A stretch of 64,000 nucleotides of DNA. Source: a bacterium (GTDB taxonomy: Bacteria > Oederibacteriota > Muellerivitia > Muellerivitales > Muellerivitaceae). A program made the translations under genes and the position numbers. Below the pieces are notes generated by a model. It had not been told where the DNA came from, did no database searches, and saw only the letters and a list, made by a program, of their open reading frames with translations. This document shows positions 20,186 through 29,847 of this stretch, in pieces. Where the stretch lies: positions 20,094-84,093 of the forward strand of contig DASZRK010000015.1 in the NCBI GenBank assembly GCA_035549195.1, in the 5' to 3' direction. Within the stretch, counting starts at the first letter, position 1. Each line of letters opens with the position of its first letter.

Positions 20186-21976
20186 TCAACGGACGATGAC
20201 CTGGTCCGAATGCCGCTTCAACAACACCATCCCGAAGAACTGCGTGACATAGGGGAAGGGCCCCCATTGCTGGATGGGGGAATAGTGGGCGAAAACGTAA
20301 CCCATGATGTCCTTGGCGTAATCCCGCCCGAAGGAAGCGGGGCCGTATTCGCCCGTATCCCGCTGGAGAAGCACCACATAGGTCACCTTGTTCGCCTCCA
20401 ATTGGTCGATGACCCTTTTCGGGGCCCCGGAAGGCATGAGGTCCACCGGATTGCAGACGTAATCGGTCAGCGGGTTGGGGAGCCCGGAGAGGAAGTTCAA
20501 GGCCGCTCCTTCGGGGAAGACTGCCAGACTGTCGCCCGCCTGGGAATCTTCGCGCAGGAACTGCAGCAGCTTCGCGCAGCCGGGGGCGGGTTCGGTCGGG
20601 AAGCACATCAAGGTCCCGCGGGGCGTCTCCACCGGGAAGGTGCACTTGGCGTACCAGCCCGATGCGATGCCGACGTGGCCGGCCAGGAAAAGGCCCGACA
20701 CCAACAGGAACCCGCCCTTCACGAAAAGCCTGATCCTCCCCTCCGGGAACCTGCCCGGAAGGTCCTTCAGGAAGAACCCGTAATAGACCAAAAGACCCGG
20801 GACCAGCAGGGTGAACCCATATTGCTCCGGACTGGCCTTGAGCAGGATGCGCCCTAAGGACAGGAAGGCGAACAGGGACGTGGCCAGCCAGAGGTTATCC
20901 TTCGGGTCCGGCCGTCCCCTTTTCAGCGTGCCCCAGGCCAAGTAAAGGCAGATCAGCGGTACGCAACGGAACTGGGCTTGGGGGCCGAAAAGGTTCTCGA
21001 GGATCAGCGCCACCGGCACCGCCACCACCGCCGCGATCACCAGGACCGGGCCCCAGGAACGAGCCTGGCCGGTTTCGATGCGGAGCCCCGCCGCCGCCCG
21101 GCCACCGGCGAAAAAGAAAAGGGCGAAGACGGCGTAAAGCCCCAAGGTCACCGCCAGGCCCAGGAGGTTGTCCCTCAAAAGGTCCAGTCCCATCAGGGAA
21201 CGGGCGAAGGGGCTGGTGGGGGAAAGATGCGTCCGGATGGCCTCCCAGGTCCAGCCCTGGCCCCGGACCAACAGCACGAAGAAAAGGACATAGAGGATCA
21301 CCGTGATCCCCAGTGACGGGAGCAGGAAGGAAAGGGCCGACCGGAACCGGTTGGGCCCCTTGCCCCGTTGGGCCGGGTCCCAGGCGGCCAAAAGGATGGA
21401 AAAAGCCAAGGCCGCGGCCAGTTCCCACCGCGTCAAGGCGGTCAAGGTCAGGGCCAGGATGGCCCAAGGCCCGTCCTGTTCCCCTTCCAGGATACGGGCG
21501 AAGAAAAGAAGGGTCCAAAGGGCGAAGGCCATTCCATAGGTGGCCGCATAGGTATAGGGAAGGATGTAATCGTAGTTATGGGGGGAGATGTAAAAACCGA
21601 AGGCCAGCACGCAAAGGAAAGTCGCGACCGTGAGCCCGGCCAAGCCCTCCCCCAGCAACCGGCGACCCAGGAAATGGAGGGGGAGGACGGTCAACACGAT
21701 GGAAAGGATCCCGCTGGCCACCAGGCTATGCAGGTGGACGCCGCCCACCCACAGGAGCAGGGCGTTCCAATAGGGAACGAAGGGTCCATAGAGCCAGGCC
21801 AGATCCCGGTAGAGCACCCGTCCCCGGAGGATCTGCTCGGGCAAGTACCATTCCTTGCCCGAATCGATGATGAGGTCCCCCCATCTCATCCAGGACATTT
21901 TGAGGAAGACCAGGAGAATAAAGAGATAAAGAACGAACGGAATGATCCGAAAGTCAGTTTTATTCATATCCTTCAT
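20186..21976 (-). CDS. GT39-like polytopic membrane glycosyltransferase
   Basis: A 596-aa protein with about 12 predicted helices. Its N-terminal loop reads IIDSGKEWYLPEQI and LYGPFVPYWNALLLW, typical of the GT39/PMT-like GT-C family (Asp in the first periplasmic loop, conserved Gly-Pro). The soluble C-terminal segment is short. The ATG at 21976 has AAGGTGG 7 nt upstream; a longer frame exists. It is convergent with the preceding glycosyltransferase (22 bp between stops). Confidence 0.7.
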   Translation of the reverse strand: MKDMNKTDFRIIPFVLYLFILLVFLKMSWMRWGDLIIDSGKEWYLPEQILRGRVLYRDLAWLYGPFVPYWNALLLWVGGVHLHSLVASGILSIVLTVLPLHFLGRRLLGEGLAGLTVATFLCVLAFGFYISPHNYDYILPYTYAATYGMAFALWTLLFFARILEGEQDGPWAILALTLTALTRWELAAALAFSILLAAWDPAQRGKGPNRFRSALSFLLPSLGITVILYVLFFVLLVRGQGWTWEAIRTHLSPTSPFARSLMGLDLLRDNLLGLAVTLGLYAVFALFFFAGGRAAAGLRIETGQARSWGPVLVIAAVVAVPVALILENLFGPQAQFRCVPLICLYLAWGTLKRGRPDPKDNLWLATSLFAFLSLGRILLKASPEQYGFTLLVPGLLVYYGFFLKDLPGRFPEGRIRLFVKGGFLLVSGLFLAGHVGIASGWYAKCTFPVETPRGTLMCFPTEPAPGCAKLLQFLREDSQAGDSLAVFPEGAALNFLSGLPNPLTDYVCNPVDLMPSGAPKRVIDQLEANKVTYVVLLQRDTGEYGPASFGRDYAKDIMGYVFAHYSPIQQWGPFPYVTQFFGMVLLKRHSDQVIVR

Positions 21977-22411
21977 TTCTCTTCCACCTTGGGCCAAAAA
22001 CCGATCATCCAGACGAAAATTTAAGCCCATCCGCCGACCCCACCTAACTGTTCACTCAAACAGAAGCCCTACTACTATGGGACCTGAAAGGAGAAGAAGT
22101 GGCAAGAACTCTTCGGACAAATTTCTAACCGAACAATGATCTCCAATCGTACGGCAAAACACCACTCCGCAGCCCCCACCTTAATAACGTGGGTTTATAG
22201 CGCACAGAAAAGTCTCGAGCCGCGAAGATCCTGATATGCATTCCGAACCCGGACCAAGAACAGCCTTAGACCATTCTTCGGCTTCCGGTGAAACCAAGAT
22301 GAAAAAATACCAAAATCCAAAAACAGCATCGAGGGCGTCCGCAGAATATCAAACATAAAAATACAGTCCTCTATAAAATATTCCGAACTACCAAGAATCG
22401 AGAGGAACATC
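21977..22411. other. AT-rich intergenic region without a supported gene
   Basis: This 435-bp stretch is clearly more AT-rich than its surroundings. No frame on either strand has both a ribosome site and a recognisable protein. It includes TATAAAATATT near 22373, which could be a -10 region for the zinc-ribbon gene. Base composition continues into that gene, suggesting a transferred segment of about 0.9 kb. Confidence 0.5.
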
Positions 22412-22867
22412 ATGGCCAAATGCCCGAATTGCGGTGCGAAAGAAATTAAAAAACTTCAGTTGGTTTACGAGGAAGGTACTTCCGATTTTGACGGGATCAC
22501 TTATGGCGTTTCAGCCCGAGGAGAAAATGGCGTGGGGGTAACGGTCGGTTCTTCTCAAACCTTGCTCGCTGAAGAAGTTTCCCCACCCTCCAAAAAGACG
22601 GTCGCCGCCTGGGCCATTTGGTTCTTCGTTTCTTTGCTCTTGGCGCTAAACCGTTTTTTACCCCAGAACGAGTTCTTTCCCCAAGGTGGGTTGTTCGACA
22701 AAAATTCACAGGGATTCACGATTTTCGGGATATTCGGAATGATTATTTTCTCCGGCTTCGCTTATACCGCCTGGCAATTCAATACGGAAGAATGGCCAGG
22801 CTTGTACAAAGAATGGTCAAAAAGATGGATCTGTCTAAAGTGTGGAAAAATTTTCAAAAACGATTGA
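22412..22867 (+). CDS. Zinc-ribbon membrane protein, unknown function
   Basis: A 151-aa protein with a split zinc ribbon: CPNC at residues 4-7 and CLKC near the C-terminus (WICLKCGKIF). Two predicted helices lie between them (about residues 65-80 and 105-122). GAGAGG precedes the ATG by 6 nt. The gene is more AT-rich than its neighbours, which suggests recent acquisition. I do not recognise a specific family. Confidence 0.7.
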   Translation: MAKCPNCGAKEIKKLQLVYEEGTSDFDGITYGVSARGENGVGVTVGSSQTLLAEEVSPPSKKTVAAWAIWFFVSLLLALNRFLPQNEFFPQGGLFDKNSQGFTIFGIFGMIIFSGFAYTAWQFNTEEWPGLYKEWSKRWICLKCGKIFKND

Positions 22868-22948
22868 TTCTTATCGATTTTTTCCCGGGTCTTAATTCCT
22901 GATTTCCGGCAGCGACCCGCCTTACGGAAAACCAACTTCCGTTCATAG

Positions 22949-24115
22949 TTAAAGCCCCATCATCAGGCCCGTGGAGAGGGGGACATCCCGTCCAGTGCCG
23001 TTGGAGGAAAGGATGAGGTTATAGCCCCCCTCGACAAAGGCATAGGCGTCCTTGGCCATCTCGAACTGGAACCCGGCCGCGACCCTCACATCCGGGTCCA
23101 GCGAAACGGCCTCACCCGCGTCCGAGTAGGCGACCCCCAGGTCCAGTCCCCCCTCGGCCGAAAGATAAGGGCGGACCCCTTTCGGCAGGAGACAAAGCCG
23201 CAGAACGGGGAGGAAGGCCAACCCGGTCTCCGAGAGGAACCCCGAATCATTGATCGTCGAGAAGTCGGTCTTTTGGAATTCCAGACCCAGCGAAAGGCCG
23301 TCGAACCACTCGAAACCGAAGCCCACCGATCCGGCCGGGCCCCAGGAATAGGTGGAACGGCCCGACAGGGGAAGGTCCAGGCCCGCCGCGCAGGTCAGGA
23401 ACCATTGGCCGTTCGGGGGCGCGGAGGGCTTTGCCGGAAGGGACGCCCTGCTCTCCTGGACGGCCAGGGCCTGGGGCTGGAACTCCAACATCGGGGCGGG
23501 AAGGCTTTCCCAGCCATGGCGGTCCGTGGAGGTCAGCAGGAAGCGGTAGAGCTTGTCCTTCTTCAGGTTCTTGAGGTCGATCCGGCTTTCGGTGACGGGT
23601 CCGTCGTTGAGTTTTCGGACCGGGTTCCCATCCTCGTCGGCGAGATAAAGGTTATAGCCCGCGATCGTGGACAGGTCCCTTTCGTCCCAACGGAGGGTCG
23701 CCTGACCCGCCGACCACTCCACTTGGAAACCTTCCGGGACCGGAAGCGTTGGGTCCTTGGGCACCACCTTCAGCCGGGCCTGGGGACTTTCCACGCCCTT
23801 CGCGTCCACCGACGAGACGCCCACTTCATAGGTCTTCCCGATCTCGAAATGGCCGAGGATGATCTCCGTGTCCCGGATGGGTTGGGGGGTGAGGCAGGTG
23901 GCCCGGTCCGCGCCCGGGCGTTTCCAATAGACCCGGTAGCCCTGGAGGCCCTGGGTCTTGGGCGCGGTCCATTGAAGGACCAATTTCCCCTGGGACTGAC
24001 CGGCCTTCAAATGGGCCGGGGCCGGGACCTCGGCGCCGCAAAGGGTCCCGGCCATCCAGAGCATCGCCGCCCATAAAAGGGTCCGCTGGTCCTTGGTCTT
24101 TTCTTTATTTTCCAA
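22949..24115 (-). CDS. Secreted/outer-membrane protein with two FN3 domains and a beta-barrel-like C-terminus
   Basis: A 388-aa protein. A signal peptide (LLWAAMLWMAGTLCGA) is followed by two fibronectin type III-like domains: about 30-125 (LVLQWTAPKTQGLQGYRVYW) and 128-220 (TLRWDERDLSTIAGYNLYL). The last 150 residues alternate as amphipathic strands (VGFGFEWFDGLSLGLEFQ, AFVEGGYNLIL), like an eight-stranded outer-membrane barrel. I prefer the TTG at 24115 (AAGGGT upstream, correct signal-peptide placement) over the ATG at 24220. Function unknown; a surface anchor or adhesin is a guess. Confidence 0.65.
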   Translation of the reverse strand: MENKEKTKDQRTLLWAAMLWMAGTLCGAEVPAPAHLKAGQSQGKLVLQWTAPKTQGLQGYRVYWKRPGADRATCLTPQPIRDTEIILGHFEIGKTYEVGVSSVDAKGVESPQARLKVVPKDPTLPVPEGFQVEWSAGQATLRWDERDLSTIAGYNLYLADEDGNPVRKLNDGPVTESRIDLKNLKKDKLYRFLLTSTDRHGWESLPAPMLEFQPQALAVQESRASLPAKPSAPPNGQWFLTCAAGLDLPLSGRSTYSWGPAGSVGFGFEWFDGLSLGLEFQKTDFSTINDSGFLSETGLAFLPVLRLCLLPKGVRPYLSAEGGLDLGVAYSDAGEAVSLDPDVRVAAGFQFEMAKDAYAFVEGGYNLILSSNGTGRDVPLSTGLMMGL

Positions 24116-24225
24116 ATGGCACCCTTTTGCCCAGAGTGAGCTCCGCCCTTCCTGCCGCCTTGTCGGCCATTCTAGCCTCCAGACCCCGGATTCCCGGCAA
24201 TGGAAAAAGCCCACTTTCATTGCTC

Positions 24226-24265
24226 CAAGGGCCTTTCCGGAAGGCCCCGGGCCGGAGGGCCCTTG
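24226..24265. other. Strong hairpin between the FN3 gene and kimA
   Basis: CAAGGGCC pairs with GGCCCTTG across an inner TCCGG/CCGGA stem. It lies immediately before, and slightly overlaps, the -35 box of the kimA promoter. It may be a terminator relic or a protein site; no clear T-run belongs to it on the plus strand. Confidence 0.4.
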
Positions 24266-24290
24266 AATTAAAATATTAAGAAAGTATAAA
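24263..24290 (+). promoter_or_regulatory. Sigma-70-type promoter of the riboswitch-kimA transcript
   Basis: TTGAAT (-35, 24263-24268) and TATAAA (-10, 24285-24290) are separated by 16 nt. Transcription would begin near 24297, directly at the 5' edge of the c-di-AMP riboswitch. Confidence 0.7.
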
Positions 24291-24299
24291 GATGCACCT

Positions 24300-24437
24300 T
24301 AATGCCGAGTCGGACAAGCCTTTTGGCCTGTCCGAACGGGGGACCCAAGTTCTTGGGGCGAATCCTTATCCGAAAAGAAAGACCGGACGAGGAAGGCGAG
24401 CCGTTCCCGCCGAGCCCGACAGCTAACCTCGTAGGCT
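24300..24437 (+). promoter_or_regulatory. c-di-AMP riboswitch (ydaO-yuaA class)
   Basis: The conserved blocks of the class occur in order: CGGGGGACCCAA (about 24337), TTGGGGCGAATCC (about 24353), and GAGCCCGACAGCTAACCTC (about 24412) followed by GTAGGC. A 9-bp hairpin (CGGACAAGCC...GGCCTGTCCG) fills the first variable stem. The aptamer ends about 3 nt before the AGGAGG ribosome site of kimA. With no T-run terminator visible, translational control or a hidden terminator is possible. In this class c-di-AMP binding turns expression off, which fits repression of potassium import. Confidence 0.93.
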
Positions 24438-24455
24438 TCAGGAGGCGTCACCCCT

Positions 24456-26291
24456 ATGTCCGATCCCAAATCATCCATCAAGGTCCATCAGCTCGGTTGG
24501 GTCCTGGTCTTCGCCATCGTTTACGCGGATATCGGGACCTCGGTCTTTTACGTTCCCAGCATTCTTTATGATTCCATCGGCTACCTGGCCACCCTGGCCC
24601 AGTTCATCTGCACCGGGGTCTTCATCACCATCGCCTTGAAATACGTCGAGATCTGCGACCGCTGTCCCGACGGCGGCGGCGTGGTTTCCATCGTGCGCGA
24701 GGCCTTTTCCGCGTTGGAATTCCTTCCTTTGGTGGGCGGCTCCTTCATCACCGTCGATTACTTCCTGACCTCGGCCATTTCCGGCGTTTCGGGCCTCTAT
24801 TACCTCTCCAGCCTGATGCCCAGTACCAAGGACCTGGTCCTCCCCGCCTCCATGATCCTTTTCTTGGTCCTCATCCTGGTCAACATCATCGGGATCAAGG
24901 AATCGGCTTCGGTCAATTCCACCTTCGCCACCGTGGAGATCGCCGTCATCCTCCTGCTGCTGGGAGTCTCCTTTTTCCACATCGCCGTCACCCCTTCGCT
25001 GTCCTTCGCCGGCCTCTGGCACAGCATCATCCACCCCGGGGTCCCCTTGACCGTCAGTTCCCTTGCCATCGGCTACGCCACCACCTGGCTGGCCTATTCG
25101 GGGCTGGAATCGGTGGCCCAGATCTCAGGCTCCATGCGCCTCCCGGTGAAGTCCACCGCCAACAAGGCCATGTGGTGGGTCATCGGCATGATCGTGGTGG
25201 TCTCCTCCCCCATGACCTCCGTCATCCTTTACATCCTCCCCGACGAGGTCAAACGGGCCCAGGCCGATTCCTTTCTTTCGGCGCTTGGCTTCACCGTGGG
25301 CGGCCCGCTCCTGGGGCTGGCGGTGGTCCTGACCGCCTCCACCCTCCTTTTCATGGCTTGCAACACCGCCATCGTGGGCAACTACCACGTGAACGTCCGG
25401 CTCTCGGACCTGGGCTTCCTCCCTTCTTTCTTGCGGAAGCGCCACCCGACCCTGGGGACCCCTTACCTCTCCATCCTCATCTCCGGGCTCGTCCCCATGG
25501 CCATCATCCTCATCACCCGGGCCAACGTGGATGCCTTGGGCGATCTCTATAACTTCGGCCTTTTGGGCACCTTGTCCCTTTCTTCCCTGGCCATCGACCG
25601 GCTCCGTTGGCGCGACGGGGATCGGGGTTTCAAGTTCTGGACCGGCGCCTTCACCACCCTGGCCCTCCTGGCGGCCTGGTTCATCAACATGTTCCATAAG
25701 CCCGATGCCCTGTTCTTCGGCGGGACCCTGGCGGTCATTCTCGTGGGGGTGGGGGTCTGGCACCGGATCGGCGCCGCCCGCAAGGCTTCTTCCCAGTTCG
25801 CGGCGGCGGAAGCGACCGTCGCCGATCTTCCGGAGGCCTCCAATATCCTGACCCTGGAGGAGGCCTTGGAGGCTTCGGCCTTCGAATCCTCCCCCATCAT
25901 CGTGGCCCTGCGTTTCGTGAACGAAAAACTCCTGGAGGACGCGGCGGTCTTCGCCCGCGGCATGAAAAAAGGGAATGTTTATGTGATCTATATCGATGAG
26001 ATGCCCGGGCTTTTCCTGCCCCAGGAGATCAAGCCCAGCGAGAACGCCGTGAATGTTTTGGTCGGATCATGCGCTTACCTTCAAAAGATCGGGATCAATG
26101 CCATCCCCGTCTGGCGCATGGCCGAGGACGCGGGCACTTCCCTGGCGGAGGCCGCCACCGAATTGAAGGTCGCCAAGGTCTTCGTGGGTTCGTCCAAGCG
26201 GACCTTCTTCTGGCGGATGGTGAGGGGACGGATGCTCAAAAAACTCGCCCAGAACCTGCCCGAGTCGGCCGAACTGGTCATCGTCGGATAG
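24456..26291 (+). CDS. kimA: KimA-type potassium transporter (APC fold with C-terminal USP-like domain)
   Basis: A 611-aa protein of the APC superfamily. Residues about 12-435 form the 12-helix transporter, starting with GWVLVFAIVYADIGTSVFYV and including CPDGGGVVSIVREAF. Residues about 470-611 form a cytoplasmic domain ending ATELKVAKVFVGSS...SAELVIVG, like a universal-stress-protein fold. This is the architecture of Bacillus KimA (YdaO), a high-affinity potassium/proton symporter. The c-di-AMP riboswitch in its leader supports that reading over an amino-acid permease. AGGAGG lies 10 nt upstream of the ATG. Its end overlaps a convergent small gene by 14 bp. Confidence 0.88.
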   Translation: MSDPKSSIKVHQLGWVLVFAIVYADIGTSVFYVPSILYDSIGYLATLAQFICTGVFITIALKYVEICDRCPDGGGVVSIVREAFSALEFLPLVGGSFITVDYFLTSAISGVSGLYYLSSLMPSTKDLVLPASMILFLVLILVNIIGIKESASVNSTFATVEIAVILLLLGVSFFHIAVTPSLSFAGLWHSIIHPGVPLTVSSLAIGYATTWLAYSGLESVAQISGSMRLPVKSTANKAMWWVIGMIVVVSSPMTSVILYILPDEVKRAQADSFLSALGFTVGGPLLGLAVVLTASTLLFMACNTAIVGNYHVNVRLSDLGFLPSFLRKRHPTLGTPYLSILISGLVPMAIILITRANVDALGDLYNFGLLGTLSLSSLAIDRLRWRDGDRGFKFWTGAFTTLALLAAWFINMFHKPDALFFGGTLAVILVGVGVWHRIGAARKASSQFAAAEATVADLPEASNILTLEEALEASAFESSPIIVALRFVNEKLLEDAAVFARGMKKGNVYVIYIDEMPGLFLPQEIKPSENAVNVLVGSCAYLQKIGINAIPVWRMAEDAGTSLAEAATELKVAKVFVGSSKRTFFWRMVRGRMLKKLAQNLPESAELVIVG

Positions 26292-26535
26292 GCTTCTTTT
26301 TCCCGCCGCGTTCCCTAAGACCGGGCCTGATCAGCCACCAACGCCCCACCGCCACCAAGGACCAGATCCCCTCCACTAGCCCGAAGGGCCAGGCCCCTTG
26401 GAGGAATCCATAGGCCGAACCCAGCAGGCAACTGCCCGCGAAAGCCAGGATGAACCACCGGCTTTTGTCCTCCAGCGCGTAGGTGACCAGCATGGCGGTG
26501 ACGGCGAACAAGCCGAAAAGCGTCAATGGATCCAT
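26278..26535 (-). CDS. Small conserved membrane protein, unknown function
   Basis: An 85-aa protein with three predicted helices. It contains TAMLVTYALEDKSRWFILAF and GSAYGFLQGAWPFGLVE and ends in a basic tail. I recognise this as a widespread type of small hypothetical membrane protein with no assigned role. Its 3' end overlaps the kimA 3' end by 14 bp in convergent orientation. Confidence 0.7.
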   Translation of the reverse strand: MDPLTLFGLFAVTAMLVTYALEDKSRWFILAFAGSCLLGSAYGFLQGAWPFGLVEGIWSLVAVGRWWLIRPGLRERGGKKKPIRR

Positions 26536-26650
26536 GAAAAGGCACTTTCCCGTTCCGGGCCTTCCGGATAGCCTTCAAAGGCACGGAAGAAGGCCCAGCG
26601 AATGACGGACCGGAGCCATTCTACACTTTGGACGTGGACTTATATTCTTC

Positions 26651-26974
26651 TCAGGAAACTGGATCCAGGTACCAGGGGCTCCCGGGTTCGGATCCGGGTC
26701 CCATCCGATAAAGGCCCAATTTTTTCAGATAAGCGGGTGTTTCGTAGAACGAGCGGAGGAATTCGAAACATTCTTCCTTCTTGAAAGCCCGGTATTCTTC
26801 ACCCCACCGAGCACCTAGGAACCCGCCATAGACGTGATAACATTTTTCGACGCAATAAAAAGGTTCCAGCCAAGCCTTGAATCCCCCGACCTTCGCCGGG
26901 AAAAAAGCGAACCGGCGCCGGATCCGCAGGTCCCCCAGGCGTTGTTTGAGATCGACCTTGATCCTCCAACGCAT
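26651..26974 (-). CDS. Kdp-linked small protein (paralogue 1), unknown function
   Basis: A 107-aa basic, aromatic-rich cytoplasmic protein that I do not recognise. It is clearly related to the 97-aa protein at 44028-44321: both begin MRWRI and share GD.RI.R.FA.FP..VGGF..W.E..Y.V..C, then Y.G.LGA.W..E. GGAGGTGGCAC precedes the ATG. It starts 11 nt after kdpC in the same direction and is the last gene of the kdp operon. The second copy neighbours a KdpDE-like pair, so a function tied to Kdp signalling or assembly is suggested by context only. Confidence 0.75.
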   Translation of the reverse strand: MRWRIKVDLKQRLGDLRIRRRFAFFPAKVGGFKAWLEPFYCVEKCYHVYGGFLGARWGEEYRAFKKEECFEFLRSFYETPAYLKKLGLYRMGPGSEPGSPWYLDPVS

Positions 26975-26985
26975 GTGCCACCTCC

Positions 26986-27588
26986 CTACTTAGAAGCCGC
27001 CGGGACCAAAGCGTCCAAGGCCAGGTTCAACTTCAGCACATTCACGCCGGGGTCCCCGATGAAACCCAACCAACGGCCTTGGGTGTTCTGGGCGATCAGC
27101 TCCTTCACCTTTTCCAAGGGAAGTTTTCGGGTTTTGGCCACGCGGGAAGCCTGGTACTCGGCGGCGGCCGGACTGATATGGGGATCCAACCCGGACCCCG
27201 AGGCGGTCACCAGATCCATAGGGATCGGCTTGCCGGCCATGTCAGGGTCGGCCTTCTTCAACGCGTCGATGCGTCCTTGGACCGTGTCCAAGAACCCGGG
27301 GTTCGTTGGTCCCAAATTCGAGCCCGTCGAGGAAGAGGCGTTATAGCCATAAGGCCCCGTGGCCGAGGGCCTGCTCCAGAAATACTTGGGATCGTCGAAG
27401 GACTGGCCGATCAATTCCGACCCCACCCTCTTCCCATTCACTTCGATCAAGCTTCCGTCCGCTTGGCGGGGAAATAGGGCCTTCCCCAAAAGGGTCGTCA
27501 GGCCCGGATAGACTAGGCCCAGGAGGACCGTGAAGACCGCCACGAAGATCAGCGAATGTTTGGTTTGAACCATAATGTCTTTAAGCAT
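26986..27588 (-). CDS. kdpC: Potassium-transporting ATPase subunit KdpC
   Basis: A 200-aa subunit with one N-terminal helix ([20 protein letters not shown]) and a periplasmic domain. Family blocks include [30 protein letters not shown] and [15 protein letters not shown] [14 protein letters not shown]. KdpC stabilises the KdpA-KdpB complex. GGAGG lies 5 nt before the ATG at 27588. It follows kdpB by 56 nt. Confidence 0.96.
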   Translation of the reverse strand: MLKDIMVQTKHSLIFVAVFTVLLGLVYPGLTTLLGKALFPRQADGSLIEVNGKRVGSELIGQSFDDPKYFWSRPSATGPYGYNASSSTGSNLGPTNPGFLDTVQGRIDALKKADPDMAGKPIPMDLVTASGSGLDPHISPAAAEYQASRVAKTRKLPLEKVKELIAQNTQGRWLGFIGDPGVNVLKLNLALDALVPAASK

Positions 27589-27644
27589 TTAAGCCTCCGA
27601 ATTTCTGGCTGGCAGCGGGTAGCTGACAGCCGCCAGCTGTCTTT

Positions 27645-29720
27645 TTAAACCAGACCTAAGGCCACCAGGATCACGTCGATCAACTTGATGCCCACGAAGG
27701 GCACGATCAGCCCACCCACCCCATAGATGAGGAAGTTGTCCTGCAGCAGTTTCGAGGCCGAGGAAGGACGGTATTTCACGCCCCGTAAGGCCAACGGCAC
27801 CAGGAACACGATGATGACCGCGTTGAAGATGACCGCCGACAGGATGGCCGACTGGGGCGTGGCCAAATGCATGATGTTCAAGGCGTTCAACTCCGGATAG
27901 GTGAGGGCGAAGGCCGCCGGGATGATGGCGAAGTATTTCGCCACGTCGTTGGCGATGGAGAAGGTCGTCAAGGAACCCCGGGTCATCAAGAGCTGTTTCC
28001 CGATCTTGACCACCTCGATCAACTTGGTGGGGTTCGAATCCAGGTCCACCATGTTCCCCGCCTCCTTGGCGGCTTGGGTGCCCGTGTTCATAGCGACCGC
28101 CACGTCGGCCTGGGCCAAGGCCGGCGCGTCATTGGTGCCGTCACCCGCCATGGCCACCAGGCGGCCTCCGGCTTGGGATTCCCGGATGAGCTTGAGCTTC
28201 GCTTCGGGCGTCGCTTGGGCCAAAAAGTCGTCCACACCGGCCTCCGCCGCGATGGCCGCGGCCGTCAGTGGATTGTCCCCCGTGATCATGACAGTCTTGA
28301 TGCCCATGCGGCGAAGCTCCGCGAACCGTTCCTGGATGCCCCCTTTCACGATGTCCTTCAAGTGGATGACGCCCAGCACTTCCTTACCTTCGGCCACCAC
28401 CAGGGGGGTGCCTCCCCGGCGGGCGATGGCCTCCACCCCCGTGCGCACATCCTCCGGGTACTTCCCGCCCTCTTTCTTCACGTAAGCCTCGATGGCCTCG
28501 GCCGCTCCCTTACGAATGGAGCGTTTCCCGATATCCACCCCGCTCATGCGGGTCTGGGCGGTGAAGGGTACGAAGGTGGCCTTCAATTCATGGATCTCCT
28601 GGCCCCGGAGGCCGTATTTCTCCTTGGCCAGGACCACGATGCTGCGCCCTTCCGGCGTCTCGTCGGCCAGCGAGGATAGCTGGGCGGCCTCCGCCAGTTC
28701 CCGGACCAGAACACCGTCCGCCGGGATGAACTCGGCGGCTTGGCGATTGCCCAGGGTGATGGTCCCTGTCTTATCGAGCAGGAGCATATCCACGTCACCC
28801 GCCGCCTCCACCGCCCGGCCCGACATGGCGATGACGTTGGCTTGGATCATACGGTCCATACCGGCGATCCCGATGGCGGACAAAAGTCCGCCGATGGTGG
28901 TGGGGGCTAGGCAGACGAAGAGGGCCACCAACACCGTCACGGTCACGACCTTGCCCGCGCCCGAGGCCGCCACGCTATAAAAGGAAAAAGGCAGGAGGGT
29001 CGCGCAGACGATGAGGAACACGATGGTGAGGGCCGCCAACAGGATGTTCAAGGCGATCTCGTTGGGGGTTTTCTGGCGCTTGGCGCCCTCGACCATGGAG
29101 ATCATGCGATCCAGGAAGGATTCGCCCGGATTGGAGGAGACCTTCACGATGAGCCAGTCGGAGATGACCCGCGTTCCCCCCGTGACGGCGCTTCGGTCCC
29201 CGCCCGATTCGCGCACCACAGGCGCTGACTCGCCCGTGATGGCGCTCTCATCCACCATGGCGATCCCGATCACCGCTTCGCCGTCGGCGGGGATGAAATC
29301 CCCCGCCTCCACCAACACTAGGTCGCCCTTACGCAGGTCGCCCGAAAGGACCTCGGTCCGCTTGGAATCCTTGTCGGCCTTGGCCATCTTCTTGGCCTTC
29401 ACTTCCTGGCGGCTCTTGCGAAGGGTGTCCGCCTGGGCCTTGCCCCGCCCTTCCGCCATGGCCTCGGCGAAATTGGCGAAGACCACCGTGAACCACAACC
29501 AAAGGGATACGGCAAAAATGAAGCCCGAGGCGGCTTCACCATGGCCCCCCAAGGATTGCAGCCACAACCCCGTGGTCAGGATGCTTCCCACATAGACCGT
29601 GAACATGACCGGGTTCTTGATCATGTGGACCGGGTTCAGCTTCTTGAAGGATTCCAGGATCGCCTTGCGGGTGATCTCCCCTTCGAATAATTTGCGTTCT
29701 TTCACGTGTTCGGTCGTCAT
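27645..29720 (-). CDS. kdpB: Potassium-transporting ATPase subunit KdpB (P-type ATPase)
   Basis: A 691-aa catalytic subunit. The phosphorylation motif DKTGTIT, the hinge [15 protein letters not shown], and the actuator block [15 protein letters not shown] are intact. The ATG at 29720 has GGAG 6 nt upstream; an open frame continues upstream to 29843 but encodes a Lys/Arg-rich stretch not expected in KdpB. The kdpA-kdpB gap of 127 nt contains a perfect hairpin. Confidence 0.97.
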   Translation of the reverse strand: MTTEHVKERKLFEGEITRKAILESFKKLNPVHMIKNPVMFTVYVGSILTTGLWLQSLGGHGEAASGFIFAVSLWLWFTVVFANFAEAMAEGRGKAQADTLRKSRQEVKAKKMAKADKDSKRTEVLSGDLRKGDLVLVEAGDFIPADGEAVIGIAMVDESAITGESAPVVRESGGDRSAVTGGTRVISDWLIVKVSSNPGESFLDRMISMVEGAKRQKTPNEIALNILLAALTIVFLIVCATLLPFSFYSVAASGAGKVVTVTVLVALFVCLAPTTIGGLLSAIGIAGMDRMIQANVIAMSGRAVEAAGDVDMLLLDKTGTITLGNRQAAEFIPADGVLVRELAEAAQLSSLADETPEGRSIVVLAKEKYGLRGQEIHELKATFVPFTAQTRMSGVDIGKRSIRKGAAEAIEAYVKKEGGKYPEDVRTGVEAIARRGGTPLVVAEGKEVLGVIHLKDIVKGGIQERFAELRRMGIKTVMITGDNPLTAAAIAAEAGVDDFLAQATPEAKLKLIRESQAGGRLVAMAGDGTNDAPALAQADVAVAMNTGTQAAKEAGNMVDLDSNPTKLIEVVKIGKQLLMTRGSLTTFSIANDVAKYFAIIPAAFALTYPELNALNIMHLATPQSAILSAVIFNAVIIVFLVPLALRGVKYRPSSASKLLQDNFLIYGVGGLIVPFVGIKLIDVILVALGLV

Positions 29721-29780
29721 TTTTTTCTCCGTTCCTTTGGGTTCAGTCCCTTGGGCCATTCGGCCCTTTTTCTCGCCTTT

Positions 29781-29805
29781 CGTGCGGGTCCTAGGGACCC
29801 GCACG
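29781..29805. other. Perfect hairpin in the kdpA-kdpB intercistronic gap
   Basis: An 11-bp stem (CGTGCGGGTCC with GGACCCGCACG) closes a 3-nt loop. No T-run follows in the direction of the operon, so it is not a standard terminator. It could be an mRNA-processing or stability element separating kdpA and kdpB messages. Confidence 0.6.
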
Positions 29806-29847
29806 CGTTTTGGCCGCGCCTTCCGGCGCCCTTTCCTTTTCATGCCC

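Noticed and set aside
22195..22419. A 74-aa minus-strand frame in the AT-rich gap
   Set aside because: No ribosome site, no recognisable domain, and it overlaps the start of the better supported zinc-ribbon gene.
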